In this document: positions 40,926 through 48,341 of the stretch, piece after piece
Position numbering within the stretch: position 1 is the first letter of the stretch
How the letters are laid out: the number at the start of each line of letters is the position of its first letter
Notes under the pieces: generated by a model
Databases searched by the model: none
Seen by the model: the letters and a program-made list of their open reading frames with translations, nothing else
Told to the model about the DNA's origin: nothing
Assembly: GCA_003150485.1 (NCBI GenBank)
Contig: QALX01000004.1
Span: forward strand, 17,908 to 81,907
Origin: Clostridiales bacterium
GTDB taxonomy: Bacteria > Bacillota > Clostridia > Oscillospirales > Oscillospiraceae
Reading direction: 5' to 3'
Length of the DNA: 64,000 nucleotides
Program-made: the position numbers and the translations under genes

Positions 40926-41699
40926 TCACAGGGATTTCCGAATTTGTTTCAGTGCGCTCTTCTCCAGGCGGGACACCTGAGCCTGGGAGATGCCCACCTC
41001 TTTGGACACCTCCATCTGGGTCTTGCCCTGGAAAAAGCGCATTTGCAGGATCTTTTGTTCCCGCTGGTTCAGACGCCCCATAGCCTCCCGGAGCGCAATG
41101 TGATTGAGCCACTGTTCCGTGCAGTTTTTATCGTCCCGGACCTGGTCCATCACGCAGATGGCGTCGCCGCCGTCTGAGTAGATGGGCTCGTACAGGGAAA
41201 TGGGGTCGGTGATAGCGTCCAGGGCGAACACCACTTCCTCCCGCCGCAGGCCCAGCTCCTTGGCAATCTCCTCGATCCCCGGCTCCTTCTGATGCTCCCT
41301 CAGGTAGTTTTCCCGGGTTTTCAGCACCTTGTAGGCCACATCCCGCATGGAGCGGCTCACCCGCACCGCCGAGGAATCCCGCAGAAACCGCCGGATCTCT
41401 CCGGCGATCATGGGGACCCCGTAGGTGGAAAAGCGCACGGAGAATTGCTCCGCGTCAAAGTGGTCGATGGCCTTGATGAGCCCGATACAGCCGATCTGAA
41501 ACAGGTCGTCCATATTCTCCCCCCGCCCGGCAAAGCGCTGGATCACCGAGAGTACCAGACGCAGATTTCCCTCGATCATCTGCCGCCGGGCCTCCTGGTC
41601 CCCCTTCTTCACCCGCTTGAGCAGGGCGGTCATTTCCTCGTTTTTCAATACCTTCAGCTTTGCCGTGTTCACACCGCAAATCTCTACCTTGCCTTGCAT
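40926..41699 (-). CDS. sigG: Sporulation sigma factor G
   Basis: Encodes 257 residues. Sigma-G directs late forespore transcription. It opens with the diagnostic VEICGVNTAKLKVLKNEEM (the SigG N-terminal segment that binds its anti-sigma factors), then region 2 (NLRLVLSVIQRFAGRGENMDDLFQIGCIGLIKAIDHFD) and region 4 with the helix-turn-helix GKTQMEVSKEVGISQAQVSRLEKSAL. GGGAGGAAG precedes the ATG. It follows sigE after 108 bases, the classic spoIIGA-sigE-sigG order, and has its own forespore-type promoter in that gap. Confidence 0.98.
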   Translation of the reverse strand: MQGKVEICGVNTAKLKVLKNEEMTALLKRVKKGDQEARRQMIEGNLRLVLSVIQRFAGRGENMDDLFQIGCIGLIKAIDHFDAEQFSVRFSTYGVPMIAGEIRRFLRDSSAVRVSRSMRDVAYKVLKTRENYLREHQKEPGIEEIAKELGLRREEVVFALDAITDPISLYEPIYSDGGDAICVMDQVRDDKNCTEQWLNHIALREAMGRLNQREQKILQMRFFQGKTQMEVSKEVGISQAQVSRLEKSALKQIRKSL

Positions 41700-41730
41700 A
41701 CGACTTCCTCCCGCCGCAAAAGACTGTTCT

Positions 41731-41760
41731 TAGTCTTTCCAGCCGGGCCGCTTTCATGCT
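41731..41760 (-). promoter_or_regulatory. Sigma-F-type promoter of sigG
   Basis: Minus strand AGCATG (41760-41755), 14 bases, GGAAAGACTA (41740-41731). The -10 fits the Bacillus sigma-F consensus GGNRANAHTW at every position and the -35 differs from WGCATA at one base. A short hairpin (AAAGACT/AGTCTTT) overlaps the -10. Confidence 0.72.
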
Positions 41761-41807
41761 GTCAAAGGCAGGGTGGTTTTGACGGAAGGGGGCGCGGCCC
41801 TTTTCCG

Positions 41808-42530
41808 TCAGCTCATTCGCAGCATCTCCCGCCGCAGACGGGAGACAATCCGTTTTTCCAGCCGGGAGATGTAGGACTGGGAGATACCCAGCAGATCTGC
41901 CACCTCCTTCTGAGTGGCGGATTTGCGTCCCCCTAGGCCAAAGCGCATGGAGATAATCAGGTGCTCCCGCTCATTGAGCCGGCTCATGGCAGCCGCCAGC
42001 ATCTGCCGGTCTACATCGTCCTCAATGGGCTTCATCACCAGGTCACTCTCCGTCCCCAGCACGTCGGAAAGCAGCAACTCATTGCCGTCCCAGTCCGTGT
42101 TCAGCGGCTCGTCAAAGGAGATCTCCCCCTTCTGATTGGAGGTCTTGCGCAGGTGCATCAGGATTTCGTTCTCGATGCACCGGGAGGCGTAGGTGGCCAG
42201 CTTGATGTTCTTGTCCAGCTTAAACGTGTTCACCGCTTTGATCAGGCCGATGGTGCCGATGGAGATCAGATCTTCAATGTTGATCCCCGTGTTCTCAAAG
42301 CGCCGGGCGATATAGACCACCAGACGCAGGTTGTGCTCAATGAGGGTGCTTTTGGCAGCCAGGTCTCCCTCCTTCAGCGCCTCCAGTACCTCCCGCTCCT
42401 TTGCCCGGTCCAGGGGCTGAGGCAGCACATCGCTGCCGCCGATGTACCAGATCGAATCCGGCGCCCGCAGCCCCAGCTTTTCCAGCAGCGCGTTCCACTT
42501 TTCCATCCACTTTATCCATTTGCCTTTCAT
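41808..42530 (-). CDS. sigE: Sporulation sigma factor E (pro-form)
   Basis: Encodes 240 residues. Sigma-E is the early mother-cell sigma factor, made as an inactive precursor. The first 25-30 residues (KGKWIKWMEKWNALLEKLGL) form the amphipathic pro-sequence that holds it at the membrane until SpoIIGA cleaves it. YYIGGSD-like sequence (YIGGSDVLPQPLDRAKEREVL), region 2 (NLRLVVYIARRFENTGINIEDLISIGTIGLIKAVNTF) and region 4 (SATQKEVADLLGISQSYISRLEKR) follow. GGAGCG lies before the ATG, 15 bases after spoIIGA ends, so both are co-transcribed. Confidence 0.98.
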   Translation of the reverse strand: MKGKWIKWMEKWNALLEKLGLRAPDSIWYIGGSDVLPQPLDRAKEREVLEALKEGDLAAKSTLIEHNLRLVVYIARRFENTGINIEDLISIGTIGLIKAVNTFKLDKNIKLATYASRCIENEILMHLRKTSNQKGEISFDEPLNTDWDGNELLLSDVLGTESDLVMKPIEDDVDRQMLAAAMSRLNEREHLIISMRFGLGGRKSATQKEVADLLGISQSYISRLEKRIVSRLRREMLRMS

Positions 42531-42545
42531 TCTTTCGCTCCTCCC

Positions 42546-43409
42546 TTATGTTTCCGCGCCAATCAGCGCAGTATAGTTCCCATTGGCCGCCAGCTTCCCG
42601 GGACACAGGGCCACCAGCACCCGCTCTGCCTTCCGGCCGCCGATGAGGGCGCTATCCATTCGCAGGGCCGCCAGCATCCCCGCCTGCACCCCCACCGCCC
42701 GGTAGGGCAGCAGCCGCACCCGGCCCGGTCCCAGCACTGCTCCCAACACCTGAACACAGGCGGTTGGCTCCCGCAAAGCGTTCTCCTCCAACGGAATCCT
42801 GCCGGAAAACAGAGGGCGCACCGCCTCCCACTCGGCTACCATCACCCGGGCGTCACTGAGCGGGTCGGCCAGTGTGTTCCCCGTGTCCACCAGGGCGTCC
42901 ACCTTCACCTGCCGCCCCTCCAGAAACAGAGTCACCGGAACCACCTCCCTCCGCAGCCTGGAGTAGCGCCCCAGGCAGCGCATACACAGGGTGAGCAGCA
43001 GATAGATGCCCGCGGCGGAGAGCAGCAGCATTTTCAAGTCCAGGCCGGTGGCGGGAATGCCATTGGAGTAGGTCAGCCCCCCCTGCCCCAACAGGGACAG
43101 CATCAGCAGTCCACCGCCCAGAGCACAGGAACAGGCAAAGAACACACCGGTCAGCCGCAGCAGCCGCCGCCGTCCGCCAAACGCGATCAGGGCCATCAAA
43201 ATTCCCGCCATGAGTTTCACCAGAGGCTGGGTCAAAAAGCCGCCTCCGGGCAGAAACGCACACACAGCGTAGCACGCTCCGAACAGCGCCCCCAGGCCCA
43301 GCCGCAGCGTGGGGATATACTGCCCGCAGATGCGGGCGGAAACCCGCAGCAGCAGGTAATCCAACAGCAGGTTCAGCAGAAACAACGAGTCGATATAAAC
43401 CACGGTCAT
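42546..43409 (-). CDS. spoIIGA: Pro-sigma-E processing protease SpoIIGA
   Basis: Encodes 287 residues from the ATG at 43409, with GGGAGGG just upstream. SpoIIGA is a membrane-bound aspartic protease in the mother cell, activated across the septum by SpoIIR. Five hydrophobic segments fill residues 3-155 (VVYIDSLFLLNLLLDYLLLRVSA begins the first). The soluble C-terminal half carries the catalytic Asp in VDALVDTGNTLADP, the DTG motif of the family, and AVGVQAGMLAALRMD. It is first in the spoIIGA-sigE unit and has a Spo0A-style promoter at 43436-43468. Confidence 0.96.
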   Translation of the reverse strand: MTVVYIDSLFLLNLLLDYLLLRVSARICGQYIPTLRLGLGALFGACYAVCAFLPGGGFLTQPLVKLMAGILMALIAFGGRRRLLRLTGVFFACSCALGGGLLMLSLLGQGGLTYSNGIPATGLDLKMLLLSAAGIYLLLTLCMRCLGRYSRLRREVVPVTLFLEGRQVKVDALVDTGNTLADPLSDARVMVAEWEAVRPLFSGRIPLEENALREPTACVQVLGAVLGPGRVRLLPYRAVGVQAGMLAALRMDSALIGGRKAERVLVALCPGKLAANGNYTALIGAET

Positions 43410-43435
43410 ACGGTTCCCTCCCACGGCTGCCCTTT

Positions 43436-43468
43436 AGTATAGCCCGCCCTTTGGGCAGATTTGGTCAA
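43436..43468 (-). promoter_or_regulatory. spoIIG promoter with long spacer and 0A-like box
   Basis: Minus strand TTGACC (43468-43463), a 21-base spacer and TATACT (43441-43436). The -35 lies inside TTTGACCAAA, which fits the Spo0A box core TTTGTCGAAA at 8 of 10 positions. B. subtilis spoIIG has the same odd design (22-bp spacer, 0A box over the -35). Confidence 0.68.
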
Positions 43469-43486
43469 AGGAGGGACAGGGCATAA

Positions 43487-43714
43487 AAAAGAGACTGCCG
43501 GAAGCAGCCGCTTCCCTCAAATGCTTGGCATTTGAGGGAGATTACAGCCTACCGCGATGCATTCCACTTGCAGGCTGAGAAGAGATTTTTTCGGCGTACA
43601 CGCCGCCCAAAAAATCGATATCGAATTTTATTCCTCCGCCTGCGGCGGCAGAACTCTGCCGAGGGCCTTAAGCTGACCTATCTCGGGGGTGTATACAACA
43701 AAAGAGACTGCCGG
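43487..43714. repeat. Structured element bounded by 15-bp direct repeats
   Basis: AAAAGAGACTGCCGG occurs at about 43487-43501 and again at about 43700-43714. Between them are hairpins: CCCTCAAATGC/GCATTTGAGGG, CAGCCT/AGGCTG, GATTTTTT-GGCG/CGCC-AAAAAATC and the palindrome TCGATATCGA. No gene is evident in the 300 bases between spoIIGA and the radical SAM gene. It may be a small non-autonomous mobile repeat or a structured RNA. Confidence 0.5.
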
Positions 43715-43729
43715 GGCAGTCTCTTTTGC
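43700..43729. terminator. Terminator of the DUF951-hisC-radical SAM unit
   Basis: AAAAGAGACTGCC pairs perfectly with GGCAGTCTCTTTT around two bases; T-runs lie on both sides. It sits 14 bases past the radical SAM stop. Confidence 0.9.
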
Positions 43730-43742
43730 GAAGCATTCGGTT

Positions 43743-44618
43743 TTACAGGCCCCGACTCCACTCGGAGCGGATTTTGGTCTCACCGGCCAGGGCACTGTCG
43801 ATTTTTTCAAGCATCCACGGAGTCTTTTCCGGGATGGTATCATTGAAGGACAGGTAATTGGAGGCGTGGTTGCTGGTAAAGTGAATGGGACCCTCGTGGA
43901 TGTTGGCCAGCAGCAGCCGGGTCTCCTCCAGCACCTGCTTGGGGTTGAGCAGTTTGAACTTGCCCTGCTGTACATCCCGGTACATCTCGGTTCCCGGCTC
44001 GCACATATAGGTCAGGGCAGACAGGTGCTGGGGCACCATCTTGTTCATCAGCTCCGCCGTGGCCAGGGCGTGCTGGCGGGAGGGCTCGCCCGGCCCCGCC
44101 AGGCCCAGAATAATCATGGTCCACAGGTCAAAACCGGTCTCTTTCAGCAGCAGGGCGGCGTCCAGGATCTCCTGGGCGGTGGCCCCCTTCTTGACCTTCT
44201 TCAGCAGCACGTCGTCGCCGGTTTCCACCCCCAGGTAGGCCCGCTTCAGGCCCGCGTCCCACAGCTCCTTCAGCTGGGCGGGCGTCTTGGACATGGTGGA
44301 CTTGGGGCCGGCATAGGTCGTCACCTTTTCCAGCTGGGGAAACGTCTTGTACAGCTTCTCCAGAATGGCCAGCAGCTGGTCCTGCTTCATAATGATTGCG
44401 TCGCCGTCACAGAGGAAGACCCGGCGGATTCCGTTACCATAGGCCTTGCGGGCCATCTCGATGTCCTCCAGGATGTCATCCAGCGGGCGGATGTGGAACT
44501 GTTTGTCTTTGTACATACTGCAAAAGGTGCAGCTGTTGTTGGAGCACCCCACGGTACACTGGAGCAGATAGCTTTTCCACTCTCCTGGGGGCCGATAAAT
44601 CATACCTTCATATCTCAT
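43743..44618 (-). CDS. Radical SAM protein, function unknown
   Basis: Encodes 291 residues. The iron-sulfur segment near the N-terminus reads QCTVGCSNNSCTFCSMY, a variant cysteine spacing (CX4CX2C preceded by CX3) seen in a COG1032-related radical SAM group instead of the plain CX3CX2C. RRVFLCDGDAIIM and RAYLGVETGDDVLLKKVKKGAT follow, the usual SAM-binding barrel strands. No B12-binding or SPASM domain is present. The start overlaps the hisC stop by four bases, so the two are co-translated, but a histidine-related role is not evident. Confident as radical SAM, unknown as to reaction. Confidence 0.88.
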   Translation of the reverse strand: MRYEGMIYRPPGEWKSYLLQCTVGCSNNSCTFCSMYKDKQFHIRPLDDILEDIEMARKAYGNGIRRVFLCDGDAIIMKQDQLLAILEKLYKTFPQLEKVTTYAGPKSTMSKTPAQLKELWDAGLKRAYLGVETGDDVLLKKVKKGATAQEILDAALLLKETGFDLWTMIILGLAGPGEPSRQHALATAELMNKMVPQHLSALTYMCEPGTEMYRDVQQGKFKLLNPKQVLEETRLLLANIHEGPIHFTSNHASNYLSFNDTIPEKTPWMLEKIDSALAGETKIRSEWSRGL

Positions 44619-45682
44619 AATACGTTCTCCACAAATTCAGTCAGAGTTGCACAGAATGTCTCCATATCCTCCTCGCTCCCGATGGTCACCCGGAGGAAAT
44701 TGTCGATTCTGGGCAGTGCAAAATATCGAACCAGTATCCCGCGCTCCCGCAGAGCGCCGAAAAGCTTTGCCGCGGGAACTACAGGGTGGCTGATAAACAA
44801 AAAGTTACTCTTGGAGGGCAATACAATAAATCCCAGCTCCTTCAGGCGCTCCGCCGTCCGGTCCCGGGTGGCCGCCACCTGGGCGCACCGCGTTTCAAAA
44901 TACGTCCGGTCCTCCACCGCAGCCACACCGGCCACCAGGGCCAGCTGGTCCATGGTGTAGGAGTTGATGGAGTTCTTGACACAGTTCAGGCCCTGAATCA
45001 GGTTTTCACTGCCAAAGGCGAAGCCAATCCGCATCCCCGCCAGGGCCCGGGACTTGGACATAGTCTGCACCACCAGCAGGTTGGGGTACTCCGCCAGCAG
45101 CGGCAGGGCAGAGGTGCCGCCGAAGTCCACATAGGCCTCGTCCACAATCACCGCCACATCCGGATTGCCCTCCAGAATCCGCCGCAGCTCCCTCTGGCTC
45201 AGCTCTACGCCGGTGGGGGCGTTGGGGTTGGCCAGAACGATGCCGTCATTGTCCCCCAGCATGGGCTCCACCGGAATGGTGAAGTCCGGACACAGGGGTA
45301 CGGTACGGTAATTTATGCCGAACATGTTGGCATAGACCGGGTAAAAGGAATAGGTAATGTCTGGAAACAGGATGGTGCTGCCCGGGTCAAAAAAGGCCTG
45401 GAAGGCAAAGGCCAGCACCTCGTCGGACCCGTTGCCCACAAAAACCTGGCTCTCCTTCACGCCGTAGGCCTGTGCCAGCGCCGACACCAGCCTGCCGGCG
45501 TCCGGGTCCGGGTACAGCTTCAGCCGTTCGTCCGCCGCCGCCGTCACCGCCTCCACCACTTTGGGGGAAGGCGGGTAGGGGTTTTCATTGGTGTTCAGCT
45601 TGATAAACTTCCGCTCCTTGGGCTGCTCCCCCGGAGTGTAGGGGGTTAGGTTCCGGATGCGGCTGCTCCAAAATTCTTTCAT
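44615..45682 (-). CDS. hisC: Histidinol-phosphate aminotransferase
   Basis: Encodes 355 residues, the family norm. It transfers an amino group from glutamate to imidazole-acetol phosphate in histidine synthesis, and can also act on aromatic keto acids. Fold type I PLP features are seen: IKLNTNENPYPPSPKVVEAV at the N-terminus, FVGNGSDEVLAFAFQAFF, LANPNAPTG, the Asp-Tyr pair in VDEAYVDF and the PLP lysine in QTMSKSRALAGMRIGF. It lies between a DUF951 gene and a radical SAM gene with four-base overlaps on both sides; other his genes are absent from this window. Confidence 0.93.
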   Translation of the reverse strand: MKEFWSSRIRNLTPYTPGEQPKERKFIKLNTNENPYPPSPKVVEAVTAAADERLKLYPDPDAGRLVSALAQAYGVKESQVFVGNGSDEVLAFAFQAFFDPGSTILFPDITYSFYPVYANMFGINYRTVPLCPDFTIPVEPMLGDNDGIVLANPNAPTGVELSQRELRRILEGNPDVAVIVDEAYVDFGGTSALPLLAEYPNLLVVQTMSKSRALAGMRIGFAFGSENLIQGLNCVKNSINSYTMDQLALVAGVAAVEDRTYFETRCAQVAATRDRTAERLKELGFIVLPSKSNFLFISHPVVPAAKLFGALRERGILVRYFALPRIDNFLRVTIGSEEDMETFCATLTEFVENVL

Positions 45683-45894
45683 AGCGATGTCCCTCTATTT
45701 GACTCCTCCCCATCCGCTCTGGGCAGGATTTTTTTCACACTTTTTTCCGCCTTCCCACGTAAAATCATCATTTCCCGTCCGCAGGTCAGGCACCGGAGGC
45801 GAAAATCCATGCCAACCCGCAGAACCAGCCATTCCCTCCCCCCGCAGGGGTGGGTTTTCTTCATTTGCAGCACGTCGCCCACTTGAATATCCAC
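45679..45894 (-). CDS. DUF951 family protein
   Basis: Encodes about 71 residues. I choose the GTG at 45894 because AAGGAGG lies eight bases upstream and DUF951 members start about there; an ATG 14 codons earlier has no site. The family signature is complete: DIQVGDVLQMKKTHPCGGREWLVLRVG and then RLRCLTCGREMMI with a CxxC pair that, with the earlier Cys, may bind zinc. DUF951 proteins are small and often encoded beside translation or ribosome-linked genes; the function is unknown. Its stop overlaps the hisC start. Confidence 0.9.
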   Translation of the reverse strand: MDIQVGDVLQMKKTHPCGGREWLVLRVGMDFRLRCLTCGREMMILRGKAEKSVKKILPRADGEESNRGTSL

Positions 45895-45926
45895 GGCAAG
45901 GGCCTCCTTCACTTTAACACACTGAT

Positions 45927-45955
45927 ACGCTATCACACGATAGTCCGATTGTCAA
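45927..45955 (-). promoter_or_regulatory. Putative promoter of DUF951-hisC unit with palindrome
   Basis: Minus strand TTGACA (45955-45950), 17 bases, a poor TAGCGT (45932-45927). CTATC-ACAC-GATAG (45930-45943) is a perfect palindrome within the spacer and -10, as expected for a repressor site. Confidence is limited by the weak -10. Confidence 0.4.
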
Positions 45956-46018
45956 GAACAAAACCTGTTTTCTCCGCATAGGATATGCCAGACTGTCAAC
46001 AGAACGGGAGGAAGATTT

Positions 46019-46924
46019 ATGACCAATCTCTGGCCGGAAGGCCGGCTCATGGATACGGACGAAAACCGTCAGGCCCTACTCAGCCGCACCACCCTGGAAA
46101 CTGCCTGGCGCAGCCAGACTATTTTGGAGGGACTCGCGGTCCGTTGTGACCCATCCCATCAGCTATACATACAATGCGGCGACTTTCACGGCGTCATCCC
46201 CCGGGAGGAGTGCGCCCTGGGCATCCGGGAGGGCACAGCCCGGGACATCGCCATTCTCACCTGCGTGGGCAAACCCACCAGCTTTGTTATCACCGGCTTT
46301 GAAGACGGTGTGCCCCAGCTTTCCCGTCGCCGGGCCCAGGAGCTGGCCCTGGAGCAGCTCCTGAAGGACGCCGTTCCCGGAGACATTCTCCCCGCCACCG
46401 TCACCCATCTGGAACCCTATGGCGCCTTTGTGGACATCGGCCGCGGAGTCCCGTCTCTGATTCCCCTGAAGACCATTTCGGTCTCCCGCATCCCCCATCC
46501 CAACTGCCGCTTCCGACCGGGACAGCAGATTTACGCCCTGGTGCGGGAGGTACTGCCGGAGCAGCGGCGAATCCAGCTGTCCCACAAAGAACTGCTGGGC
46601 ACCTGGACGGAAAACGTGGAGGCATTCCAGCCCGGCGAAACCGTCACCGGCATCGTGCGCAGCGTCATGGATTACGGCATCTTTGTGGAGCTGTCTCCCA
46701 ACCTTACCGGCCTCGCCGAACCGCTGGAGGGGTTTCTTCCCGGAGACACAGTTTCGGTGTACATCAAATCCATTCTGCCGGAAAAACAGAAGATCAAACT
46801 GGCCGTCATCGGTCACGCCGCACCGCTGCCCCTGCCGCTGCCCCTGACCTATACCTACACCCAGGGGCGCATCGAAAACTGGAGCTATTCTGACGCGGCA
46901 ACCGAGGTCACTCTGCCGGAATAA
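46019..46924 (+). CDS. S1-domain RNA-binding protein (RpsA-like)
   Basis: Encodes 301 residues with GGGAGG before the ATG. Two clear S1 OB domains lie at residues 115-190 (GDILPATVTHLEPYGAFVDIGRGVPSLIPLKTIS) and 200-265 (GETVTGIVRSVMDYGIFVELSPNLTGLAEP). The first 110 residues look like a decayed third S1-like unit (LAVRCDPSHQLYIQCGDFHGVIPREE). It resembles the short S1-like proteins of Clostridia that differ from the four- to six-domain RpsA. It may bind mRNA at the 30S subunit, but essentiality and target are unknown. The gene is divergent from the DUF951 unit. Confidence 0.85.
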   Translation: MTNLWPEGRLMDTDENRQALLSRTTLETAWRSQTILEGLAVRCDPSHQLYIQCGDFHGVIPREECALGIREGTARDIAILTCVGKPTSFVITGFEDGVPQLSRRRAQELALEQLLKDAVPGDILPATVTHLEPYGAFVDIGRGVPSLIPLKTISVSRIPHPNCRFRPGQQIYALVREVLPEQRRIQLSHKELLGTWTENVEAFQPGETVTGIVRSVMDYGIFVELSPNLTGLAEPLEGFLPGDTVSVYIKSILPEKQKIKLAVIGHAAPLPLPLPLTYTYTQGRIENWSYSDAATEVTLPE

Positions 46925-46928
46925 TCCC

Positions 46929-48200
46929 TCACCTGCTTCCCTTGATCTTCTCCCAGTAGGCACGGGCCGCCTGTTCTGTTTTGTTCTCCCCGTACTGGTA
47001 GTACTGTACCCCTTTCAGGGCGTCGGGCAGGTACTGCTGGGTCACATAGTGATCGGGATAGTTGTGAGGATACCGGTAGGTAAGACCCCGCCCCAGCTTT
47101 TTCGCTCCGGTATAGTGGCTGTCCATCAGGTAGGGCGGGATATCGCCGTACTTCCCCCGGCGCAGGTCGGAGAGGGCAGCGTCAATCCCACAGATGGCAG
47201 AGTTGGATTTGGGGGCGGTGGCCATGAGGATCACCGCCTCCGCCAGGGGAATCCGGGCCTCGGGGAGCCCCAGCATATTGGCCGCGTCAATACAGGATTT
47301 CACAATAGACACGGCTTGGGGATAGGCCAGCCCCACATCCTCTGCCGCGATGACCATCAGCCGGCGGCAGGCGGAGATCAGATCCCCCGCCTCCAGCAGC
47401 CGCGCCAGGTAGTGCAGCCCCGCGTCGGGGTCACTGCCCCGGATGGACTTCTGCAAAGCGGAGAGGATGTCGTAGTGGCTGTCCCCGTCCCGGTCATAGC
47501 GGAAGGCAGAGCGCTGCCCCACCAGCTCCGCATCCTCCAGCGTAACTGTGAGCACGCCATCTGCCGCTTTCCCGGCAGCGCACAACAGCTCCGCGCCGTT
47601 GATGGCCTTGCGCACATCCCCGCCGCAGGAGGCAGCCAGGTAGTCCCGCACCTCTTCCGAGGCGTCGATGGACAAGCTCAGCCGCTGCTCCAGCAGCTGG
47701 AAGGCCCGGTCTACAGCCGGGCGCACCTCCCGTGCCTCCACGGTCTTAAACTCAAAGACGGTAGATCGGGACAACACCGCGTTGAAAATGCAGAAGTATG
47801 GGTTCTCCGTGGTGGAGGCAATCACCGTAATCTTCCCATTTTCCATGAATTCCAGCAGGGACTGCTGCTGTTTTTTGTTAAAGTACTGGATTTCGTCCAG
47901 GTAGAGCAGCACACCGTTGGGGGCCATCAGGGTGTCCACATCGGCGATCACCTCCCGGATGTCCCCAATGGTGGCAGTTGTCGCATTGAGCCGGTGGAGG
48001 GTGCGCCGGGTGGTATTGGCGATGATATTGGCCACGGTGGTCTTGCCGGTCCCCGAGGGGCCGTAGAACACCAGATTGGGCACCTGCCCGCTCTCGATGA
48101 TCCGGCGGAGGACACCGTTTTTGCCCAGAATATGCCGCTGCCCCACCACTTCGTCCAGAGTCTGGGGGCGGATTTCATCTGCAAGGGGACGTTGGTTCAT
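46929..48200 (-). CDS. rarA: Replication-associated recombination ATPase RarA (MgsA)
   Basis: Encodes 423 residues from the ATG at 48200, with AGGAGG upstream. RarA is an AAA+ clamp-loader-like ATPase that acts at stalled forks. The N-terminal RPQTLDEVVGQRHILG matches the family. Walker A is GPSGTGKTT near residue 50, Walker B LLYLDEIQ, and sensor 1 IASTTENPYFCIFNAVLSR. The C-terminal half contains DPDAGLHYLARLLEAGD and the RarA-specific segment (YTGAKKLGRGLTYRYPHNYPDH). Convergent with the S1-domain gene across four bases and divergent from nth. Confidence 0.96.
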   Translation of the reverse strand: MNQRPLADEIRPQTLDEVVGQRHILGKNGVLRRIIESGQVPNLVFYGPSGTGKTTVANIIANTTRRTLHRLNATTATIGDIREVIADVDTLMAPNGVLLYLDEIQYFNKKQQQSLLEFMENGKITVIASTTENPYFCIFNAVLSRSTVFEFKTVEAREVRPAVDRAFQLLEQRLSLSIDASEEVRDYLAASCGGDVRKAINGAELLCAAGKAADGVLTVTLEDAELVGQRSAFRYDRDGDSHYDILSALQKSIRGSDPDAGLHYLARLLEAGDLISACRRLMVIAAEDVGLAYPQAVSIVKSCIDAANMLGLPEARIPLAEAVILMATAPKSNSAICGIDAALSDLRRGKYGDIPPYLMDSHYTGAKKLGRGLTYRYPHNYPDHYVTQQYLPDALKGVQYYQYGENKTEQAARAYWEKIKGSR

Positions 48201-48273
48201 AGCGTGTCCTCCTGAAAACATAATCTTTTGCTCTATTTTAGCACATTTCCCCGGCTGGGGAAAGAGATGGCCT

Positions 48274-48302
48274 TTGTCGAATGGCGTTTTTTATGGTACA
48301 AT
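48274..48302 (+). promoter_or_regulatory. Promoter of nth
   Basis: TTGTCG (48274-48279), 17-base spacer, TACAAT (48297-48302), 40 bases before the nth ATG. Confidence 0.65.
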
Positions 48303-48341
48303 CATCTGGAATCGACAAACCAACAACAGGAGGATCGCTCC

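Noticed and set aside
43532..43846. Open frame crossing the structured element near 43500-43700
   Set aside because: It runs through hairpins and into the antisense of the radical SAM gene, with no ribosome binding site.
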